Shown here piece by piece: positions 33,609 to 39,205 of a stretch of 39,205 nt of DNA (position 1 is the first letter of the stretch; every line of letters begins with the position of its first letter). Source of the DNA: Thermomonas sp. GTDB taxonomy: Bacteria; Pseudomonadota; Gammaproteobacteria; Xanthomonadales; Xanthomonadaceae. The notes under the pieces were generated by a model. That model had not been told where the DNA came from. It worked only from the letters and a program-made list of their open reading frames with translations, and ran no database searches. Location of the stretch: assembly GCA_020692565.1 (NCBI GenBank), contig JAIMKJ010000017.1, forward strand, positions 1-39,205. Reading direction: 5' to 3'. A program made the position numbers and the translations under genes.

Positions 33609-33723
33609 GGCTACCGCCGTCACCCGAGGACGTCGCGGGCCGCCGGAGGCCGGGCCGGCTTACACTATCGTCTCTCTCCGCCCTCTTCCGGCCCGGAATC
33701 ACCGCCGCGCCCCGGACACGATC

Positions 33724-35163
33724 ATGACCGACACCCTCGCTCCCCAAGCCGACGCCCAGGCCGCCGTCGCTTCGCCTCATCCGTCCGCGCTCCCCGCATC
33801 GGCTCCCAGAAAACTCTTCATCGAAACCCACGGTTGCCAGATGAACGAGTACGACTCGGCCAAGATGGCGGAAGTTCTGGGCGCGGAGGAAGGCATGGTG
33901 ATGACCAACAACGCCGAAGAAGCCGACGTCATCCTGATCAATACCTGCTCGATCCGCGAAAAAGCGCAGGAGAAGGTGTTCAGCCAGCTCGGCCGCTGGC
34001 GCAAGCTCAAGGGCGGCGACCGGCCGGTGGTGATCGGCGTCGGCGGCTGCGTCGCCAGCCAGGAAGGCGCGGCCATCATCAAGCGCGCGCCGTACGTGGA
34101 TCTGGTGTTCGGCCCACAGACCCTGCACCGCTTGCCCGACCTGCTGCGCGCGAAGCGCGAGACCGGCCAGCCGCAGGTCGACATCAGCTTCCCGGAGATC
34201 GAGAAGTTCGATCGCCTGCCCGAGCCCCGCGCCGAAGGCCCGACCGCCTTCGTCTCGATCATGGAAGGCTGTTCGAAATACTGCAGCTTCTGCGTGGTGC
34301 CCTACACCCGCGGCGAAGAAGTCAGCCGTCCGTTCGAAGACGTGCTGGTGGAAGTCGCCCAGCTCGCCGCGCAAGGCGTGCGCGAGGTCAACCTGCTCGG
34401 CCAGAACGTCAATGCGTATCGCGGACCTATCGCATCTGTCGGAAGCGAAGGCGACAACGAGATTGCCGACCTCGGTCTGCTGATCCGCACCATCGCCGAG
34501 ATCGACGGCCTGGAACGCATCCGCTTCACCACCTCGCACCCGCTCGAATTCAGCGACTCGCTGATCGAAGCCTATCGCGACGTACCGAAGCTCGCGAACT
34601 ACCTGCATCTGCCGGTGCAGTCCGGCAGCGACCGCGTGCTCTCGGCGATGAAGCGCGGCTACACCGCGCTGGAATTCAAGCAGAAGATCCGCAAGCTGCG
34701 CGCGGTGCGCCCGGACATCTCGATCAGTTCGGACTTCATCGTCGGCTTCCCGGGCGAAACCGATGCCGAATTCGAGAAGACGATGAAGCTGATCGAAGAC
34801 ATCGGCTTCGACCAGAGCTTTTCCTTCATCTATTCGCGCCGCCCGGGCACGCCCGCCGCGGACATCGAAGACACCGTGAGCAGCGAAGAGAAGCACACCC
34901 GCCTCGCCCGCCTGCAGGCCGCGATCAACGACAACGCCCGCAGGATCAGCGCCGCGATGATCGGCAGCACACAGACGGTGCTGGTCGAAGGTCCGTCGAA
35001 GAAAGACCCGAACGAGCTCACCGGCCGCACCGAGAACATGCGCTTCGTGAACTTCCCGAAACCGGCAGGCGCGAGTCTCATCGGCCATTTCGTCGATGTC
35101 ATCGTGACCGACGCGATGAGCAATTCGCTGCGCGGGCGGCTGGTCGGTGCAGCGGAAGCCTGA
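33724..35163 (+). CDS. miaB: MiaB, tRNA-2-methylthio-N6-dimethylallyladenosine synthase
   Basis: 479 residues. The three N-terminal cluster-binding cysteines are Cys38 ([11 protein letters not shown]), Cys75 (NTCSIRE) and Cys109 (GGCVASQEG). The radical-SAM motif is CSKYCSFC (Cys183, Cys187, Cys190), followed by [11 protein letters not shown], and a C-terminal TRAM domain ends the protein. It adds the methylthio group to i6A37 of tRNAs that read codons starting with U. The N-terminus is about 25 residues longer than in E. coli; ATG at 33724 is the first good start. Confidence 0.97.
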   Translation: MTDTLAPQADAQAAVASPHPSALPASAPRKLFIETHGCQMNEYDSAKMAEVLGAEEGMVMTNNAEEADVILINTCSIREKAQEKVFSQLGRWRKLKGGDRPVVIGVGGCVASQEGAAIIKRAPYVDLVFGPQTLHRLPDLLRAKRETGQPQVDISFPEIEKFDRLPEPRAEGPTAFVSIMEGCSKYCSFCVVPYTRGEEVSRPFEDVLVEVAQLAAQGVREVNLLGQNVNAYRGPIASVGSEGDNEIADLGLLIRTIAEIDGLERIRFTTSHPLEFSDSLIEAYRDVPKLANYLHLPVQSGSDRVLSAMKRGYTALEFKQKIRKLRAVRPDISISSDFIVGFPGETDAEFEKTMKLIEDIGFDQSFSFIYSRRPGTPAADIEDTVSSEEKHTRLARLQAAINDNARRISAAMIGSTQTVLVEGPSKKDPNELTGRTENMRFVNFPKPAGASLIGHFVDVIVTDAMSNSLRGRLVGAAEA

Positions 35164-35166
35164 GCC

Positions 35167-35412
35167 ATGACGATGTCGCCCCACGACAACGGTACGCAAA
35201 GCCGCTTCGTCAGCCGCGCGATGATCGGCTTCTGGTTCGCGGGGCTGTCGATCCTCGGTTACCTGCGTTTCTTCATGCGCGTATTCCGCGATGGCGCCTT
35301 CAATCCCGATCTTTCCGCCTGGCTGTGGCTGGGCGGCGCTGTCGTACTGAGCCTCTCGAGCCTGTACATCATCGTTCGCGAAGCGCGGCGGAAGCCTCCT
35401 TCGCGGCATTGA
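35167..35412 (+). CDS. Small hypothetical membrane protein
   Basis: 81 residues with two predicted membrane segments (MIGFWFAGLSILGYLRFF and LWLGGAVVLSLSSLYII) and a basic C-terminal end. It starts 3 bases after the miaB stop, so it is probably co-transcribed. No family recognised. The 109 bases after it, up to the convergent gene at 35522, show no feature beyond weak hairpins. Confidence 0.65.
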   Translation: MTMSPHDNGTQSRFVSRAMIGFWFAGLSILGYLRFFMRVFRDGAFNPDLSAWLWLGGAVVLSLSSLYIIVREARRKPPSRH

Positions 35413-35521
35413 TCGTCCGCACGGCTGTGCGAACGAGGCGGTCGCCCATCGGGCGATGTGTCGCGCAACCGATCCTTCAGCGACGCAGGCCCGGCAGTGC
35501 GCAGCGTCGCTCGTCGCTAGA

Positions 35522-36640
35522 TTAAAGCGGAACCACGTCGCAGCAGATCGCGGTCGTCTCGATCCGCTGGTCGACCCCGCTGAAATTGTCGCCCTCGCAG
35601 GAATAGCGGTATCCGCTGTAGACCGCACCGCTCAGCTGTCCCGGCGGTGGCGTGCCTTGCACCTGATCGAGCCAGCGGCAACTGCCGCCCACAGCGGCGC
35701 TGTAGCGATACAACGTGTAATTGAAGGGACATTCGGCACTGGGAGATCCATAGTTCGCATGCGGAAGAGTGCTCACCCACACCACTTTCTGGCAACTCAG
35801 CGACTTGGCCGGCGCGGCGCCGAAGAAACCCACGACATCCACGACCACGTCGGTCCGGGCATACGAGTAGATCGACACCGCAGGCCCACTCCCGGCCGCC
35901 TTGCCGACGATGATCTCGTTGCCGGCGATCGCGCCGGCGGCATAGTTCAGGCTCGACGCCAGCGGCATCGCGGCCCCGCGGGGAAACACGCTGAGGTAGC
36001 CGGGCGCATCGGGCTGGACAACGGTGACGTTCACCACCACGGCCTTCGCATCGGCCGGCACCCCGCAATCGGACGCAGCGCCGCCCTGGGCGCCGTACCC
36101 GGCCCCGGAGACATGGATGTCCAGAATACTGCCCGCGTCGATCCGGGATGCGGTGTTGCGGGTATCGACCAGACGACAGGGTGTCAGCACGTTGTAGGCG
36201 CCGTCGCCCGCAGGGACGGCCTTGGCGCCCTCCGGGCCGACGCCGCGCGACGAGACTGCCGATGTCGGCTGCAGAACCAGTGCGGCCATCATCGCGTCGA
36301 ACGAGGTCGCCGCCAGCGCAGGCCCGAGTTCGCGCTCGCCGACCCTGGCGAGACTGGGGCGCATCGCCCGCTTCCAGGCGGCCGGAGCGGTGCCGTAGAC
36401 GCGTTCGACATGGCCCGCCCAGCGGTCGAGCAACAGGTCGACGCTCGCATCGCGGGCGGCGGCAGCCTGCCGTTCGGGCAGCCCGTCCCGCGTCGGCGAT
36501 GCAGCCGCGTCGGCGGGATGACCCGCAGCCATGCCGGCGACCGGCGCCGCGGCGTAGCGATAAGCGGCCGCCCCGACTGCCGCAGCCGCCGACACCAGCG
36601 ACAACACCAGCAGACCGGCCCGCAGGCGTCGATTCTTCAT
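35522..36640 (-). CDS. Secreted protein of unknown function, paralogue B
   Basis: 372 residues from the ATG at 36640, with GGGGAG 8 bases upstream. An N-terminal membrane or signal segment is followed by a helical part (YGTAPAAWKRAMRP). Next comes a conserved beta-rich domain with PCRLVDTRN, GYLSVFPRG, SSLNYAAGAIAGNEIIVG and DVVVDVVGFF. A cysteine-rich C-terminal domain ends AICCDVVPL. The same architecture is found in the gene just upstream, so this is a tandem duplicate. Domains with PCRxxDTR and VVVDVxGYF occur in many secreted proteins of actinobacteria and others; I do not know a function. Confidence 0.78.
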   Translation of the reverse strand: MKNRRLRAGLLVLSLVSAAAAVGAAAYRYAAAPVAGMAAGHPADAAASPTRDGLPERQAAAARDASVDLLLDRWAGHVERVYGTAPAAWKRAMRPSLARVGERELGPALAATSFDAMMAALVLQPTSAVSSRGVGPEGAKAVPAGDGAYNVLTPCRLVDTRNTASRIDAGSILDIHVSGAGYGAQGGAASDCGVPADAKAVVVNVTVVQPDAPGYLSVFPRGAAMPLASSLNYAAGAIAGNEIIVGKAAGSGPAVSIYSYARTDVVVDVVGFFGAAPAKSLSCQKVVWVSTLPHANYGSPSAECPFNYTLYRYSAAVGGSCRWLDQVQGTPPPGQLSGAVYSGYRYSCEGDNFSGVDQRIETTAICCDVVPL

Positions 36641-36677
36641 CGTTTTCTCCCCATGGGTCGCGCGGATACGCATGGAC

Positions 36678-37748
36678 TCAGATCCCGGGAATGCGGCAGC
36701 AGATGCCGCGTGCGATGAAAGTGGTCGACGAGGCTTCCCTGTTGTTGCCGTCGCAGACGTATGCGCTGTCGGCGCTGGGCCCAAAACTCGAGAAATAAAG
36801 ACCGTTCACCGATGGATAGATGTTACTGATGCAGCCGCCGCCCATGCTGGTGTAACCGGCCGGACAGGCAGGCGCGGCGACACGGAGCGAAGTGCCGGCA
36901 GCGATTGTGGCCAGCGCGCTGTCCATTGAGGTGCACTGCAGCGGCTGCGCGATGGGCGGCGCGAAGTAGCCAGACACGTCGACTACCACGTGCGTTTCCG
37001 CGTAGGAATACATCGAGAACGACGGCAGCGCCGTTTGCACGTCGTCGCGGGCCTGGCGGGCGATGATCTCGTTACCGACGATATCGCCGGCGCGGTAATT
37101 GAGGCTGGACGCCGTCGGCCGATAGGTGCCGTAGGGGTACACGGTCAGGTAACCCGCTCCGGTGGGGCTGACCGCGGTCACGTTGAATGTCACAGCGGAG
37201 GCTTCGGCGGGAATGCCGCATCCATTGGGGGCGCCGCCCTGGACGGACATGAAGCTGTATCCGAAACCGAAACCGCGCGATTCGCCCGCCAGCAGCGGGC
37301 GCGCGACCGTGCGCGTGTCGATGATCCGGCAAGGCGTGGCGAGCATGGTGTAGACGAGATTGTTCTGGACCGTGATGTCGGTCTTGCTCGGAATCCCGTT
37401 CAGCTTCGAGGCAATGGGAACGCCGCCGCCGGCCAGCAGCGCGAGCGCGGCATCGATATCGGTCGCTTTCGCGGCGGCCTGCAGCGAAGCCAGCGGCGCG
37501 CGCGCGAAGGTCGCGCGCATCGCGTTGGCCCAGGGCTGCGGTGCTGTGCCATAGGTGGCCTGCACTTTGGGCGCCCATCGCAGGACGATCGCATGCACGG
37601 CCTTCCCCCGCGCTGTGCGCGGCTGGTAACCGCTTGTCGAAGCCGTCGCACGGTTTCCGGTGTCGCGCCCCGCAGCAGCCGCTTGCGCATTTCCCGCCAT
37701 GCAGATGAGCACCGCGGATAGTGCGCAGCCCAGAATCGTTGGTTTCAT
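36678..37748 (-). CDS. Secreted protein of unknown function, paralogue A
   Basis: 356 residues with a signal peptide ending about NAQA (residue 23). The order of parts is the same as in paralogue B: the helical YGTAPQPWANAMRATFAR part, then PCRIIDTRT, GYLTVYPYGTYRPTASSLNY, GDIVGNEIIA and HVVVDVSGYF. The cysteine-rich C-terminal domain (ACPAGYTSMGGGCISN ... YVCDGNNREA ... GICCRIPGI) is much less similar to that of B. It precedes paralogue B by 37 bases and is probably in the same transcript. Exported, perhaps a cell-surface or extracellular binding protein. The frame upstream of 37748 is not supported. Confidence 0.78.
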   Translation of the reverse strand: MKPTILGCALSAVLICMAGNAQAAAAGRDTGNRATASTSGYQPRTARGKAVHAIVLRWAPKVQATYGTAPQPWANAMRATFARAPLASLQAAAKATDIDAALALLAGGGVPIASKLNGIPSKTDITVQNNLVYTMLATPCRIIDTRTVARPLLAGESRGFGFGYSFMSVQGGAPNGCGIPAEASAVTFNVTAVSPTGAGYLTVYPYGTYRPTASSLNYRAGDIVGNEIIARQARDDVQTALPSFSMYSYAETHVVVDVSGYFAPPIAQPLQCTSMDSALATIAAGTSLRVAAPACPAGYTSMGGGCISNIYPSVNGLYFSSFGPSADSAYVCDGNNREASSTTFIARGICCRIPGI

Positions 37749-38037
37749 CGTCTCGTGCTCCGGCGGCGATCGCCGCTTCCCAATAGTGAGGTGGCCCCAC
37801 GAACGGCGCGACAGAGCCTGCCGACGTCTTTCGACGACGACCACGTCCTGTTGAGAGAGAGCCCCTGTCGCGCGATCCCGGCGCGTGAAGGCCGAATCAT
37901 AGCCGAAGACTTTCGACGATGTCCTCCGCCGAAACGTGGCACCGCATCGTTCTGTGTGAACCCGGACTTCACACTGCCGCCACGTTCCACCCTCTCCTGC
38001 CACCGACACTGCACCGGTCTTCCCCGCCGGAGTGCCC

Positions 38038-39156
38038 ATGGCCGCAGTGCCCGAACGCGATTACGACCTGGTGGTGGTCGGCGCCAGTTTCGCCGGCGCA
38101 GCCTGCGCCATCGCAGCCGCTCAATATGGTTTGCGCGTGTGCGTGCTGGAGCGCAAGCGCGATCCCGGGCTGAAGCTGCACACCACCGGGATCATCGTGA
38201 AGGAAGCCGCCGAGCGCACCTGGCTGAACCGGGTGCCGGCGCATCTGGTGCGCAAGGTCGATCGCGTGCGCCTGTACGCACCGAACCTGCGCAACGTCGC
38301 GCTGCAGGTGCCGGATTACTACTTCCTCACCACCGACACCCCGAACCTGATGCGCTGGCTGGCCGACGAGATGCGCGACCAGGGCGTCGATCTGCGTCTG
38401 GCACAGCCGTTCACCCAGGCCTCGCGCGAAACGTCGACACAACGCGGCCGGTGGCATCTGCCGGGCATCGGTCGCACTCACTGGCTGGTCGGCGCCGACG
38501 GCGCGAAATCGCGGGTCGCGCAGCGTTTCGGCATGGGCGGCGTGCGCCACTTCCTGTATGGCATGGAATACGAATTCGCCGGGCTGGAACTACGCGAACC
38601 GGAGGCCTTGCACTGCTTCGTGAACAAAGCGCTAGCGCCCGGCTACATCGGTTGGGCGACGCAGAACCCGACCGGCGTACAGTTCGGCCTGGCGTTCCGA
38701 CATCGTGCATCGCGCAAGGGCACGCCGGACATCGACGCGCTGCGCGCGCTGGTCGGTCACCGCATCGGCATTCCCGACGACCTCACCCCCAGCGCGATCC
38801 GCGCCGGCCTGATTCCCTGCGGCGGCCCGGTCGCGCCGCTCGCGCGGCCTGGCGTGATCCTGACCGGCGACGCCGCCGGCATCGTCTCGCCGGTGACCGC
38901 CGGCGGCATTCATTCCGCTTGGCAGCACGGCTGGACCGTTGGCGAAGCCGTCGCCCGGCATCTGCGCGACGGCGGGCCGTCGCCGGAACGCATCGCCGAA
39001 CGCGCCGCGCCGCGCTACCGCATCAAACGCGCACTGCGCTGGGCCTTCGATCACGCGCAGATGGACTGGCCCTTCGACCTGATGCTGGGCTCCGCGCCGA
39101 TGCGCTGGGCGGCGGAGCGGGTGTATTTCCATCGCAGTTCCGGCGGAACCGCGTGA
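38038..39156 (+). CDS. FAD-dependent oxidoreductase (geranylgeranyl reductase-like)
   Basis: 372 residues from the ATG at 38038, with CGGAG 5 bases upstream; GTG at 38032 is in frame but overlaps that site. The Rossmann loop VVVGASFAGAACAIAAA and the end of the first beta-alpha-beta unit (VCVLERK) bind FAD. LVGADGAKSRVAQRFG is the DG motif, and VILTGDAAGIVSPVTAGGI is the GD motif with the segment typical of the geranylgeranyl reductase-like group. Substrate unknown; lipids or isoprenoids are plausible for the group. The 289 bases between it and paralogue A hold both promoters and nothing else that I can identify. Confidence 0.85.
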   Translation: MAAVPERDYDLVVVGASFAGAACAIAAAQYGLRVCVLERKRDPGLKLHTTGIIVKEAAERTWLNRVPAHLVRKVDRVRLYAPNLRNVALQVPDYYFLTTDTPNLMRWLADEMRDQGVDLRLAQPFTQASRETSTQRGRWHLPGIGRTHWLVGADGAKSRVAQRFGMGGVRHFLYGMEYEFAGLELREPEALHCFVNKALAPGYIGWATQNPTGVQFGLAFRHRASRKGTPDIDALRALVGHRIGIPDDLTPSAIRAGLIPCGGPVAPLARPGVILTGDAAGIVSPVTAGGIHSAWQHGWTVGEAVARHLRDGGPSPERIAERAAPRYRIKRALRWAFDHAQMDWPFDLMLGSAPMRWAAERVYFHRSSGGTA

Positions 39157-39205
39157 ATGGATGCGATCGCGACTTTCGAGCTTGTGTCACTGCTGAGGAC
39201 AGCAT

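Noticed and set aside
33600..35628. Extension of the lytic transglycosylase frame to 1003 residues
   Set aside because: The extra part is the antisense shadow of miaB. The signal peptide at the ATG at 33555 marks the true start.
39157..39205. A further gene at the right edge
   Set aside because: Only 49 bases follow the oxidoreductase stop codon, and no start, terminator or coding signal can be supported.

Overview
This window comes from a GC-rich gammaproteobacterial chromosome, most likely a member of the Lysobacteraceae (Xanthomonadaceae), such as a Lysobacter or Luteimonas relative. The evidence is the gene content: a fimU-pilV-pilW-pilX-pilY1-pilE minor pilin operon, petABC followed by sspA-sspB, an Oar-like TonB-dependent receptor, purE-purK, and nadC next to a Trm112-like gene. 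This placement is an inference; no rRNA gene is present.

Layout. Positions 1-674 hold the 3' end of a membrane glycosyltransferase-like gene. Positions 817-3428 hold a small restriction-modification island, visibly poorer in GC than its surroundings. It sits in the 3' end of a tRNA-Val(GAC) gene: the intact tRNA is at the right end, a 35-bp copy of the tRNA 3' end is at the left end, and no integrase lies between them. Next come a membrane protein gene and uvrB, a stand-alone FimT-like pseudopilin, and tRNA-Asn(GTT) with a good promoter and terminator. Positions 7170-13552 are the type IV pilus minor pilin operon on the minus strand. It is divergent from an AlgZ/FimS-type histidine kinase gene with no response regulator beside it. 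The region between them carries a 9-base match to the AlgR core site.

Positions 14775-22462 hold ppnN, a large TonB-dependent receptor with a palindrome upstream, an overlapping grxD-SDR-marC operon, and divergent sodB. Positions 22717-30459 hold a secreted NPPG-repeat protein, a purE-purK-hypothetical operon, a Trm112-like gene with nadC, a double-FHA protein, a DUF3301-like protein, and sspB, sspA and petC. Positions 30452-35412 hold petB and petA (cytochrome bc1 complex), a lytic transglycosylase, miaB and a small membrane protein. Positions 35522-37748 hold two tandem secreted paralogues of unknown function. The window closes with a FAD-dependent oxidoreductase.

How the genes work together. 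Most of the window is housekeeping: DNA repair, purine and NAD synthesis, respiration, tRNA modification, iron-sulfur and oxidative-stress functions. The accessory or least-explained parts are the tRNA-borne restriction-modification cassette, the NPPG-repeat secreted protein, the tandem secreted paralogues, a short-chain dehydrogenase that has lost its catalytic residues, and the FimT-like pseudopilin with Asp at the usual Glu5 position.
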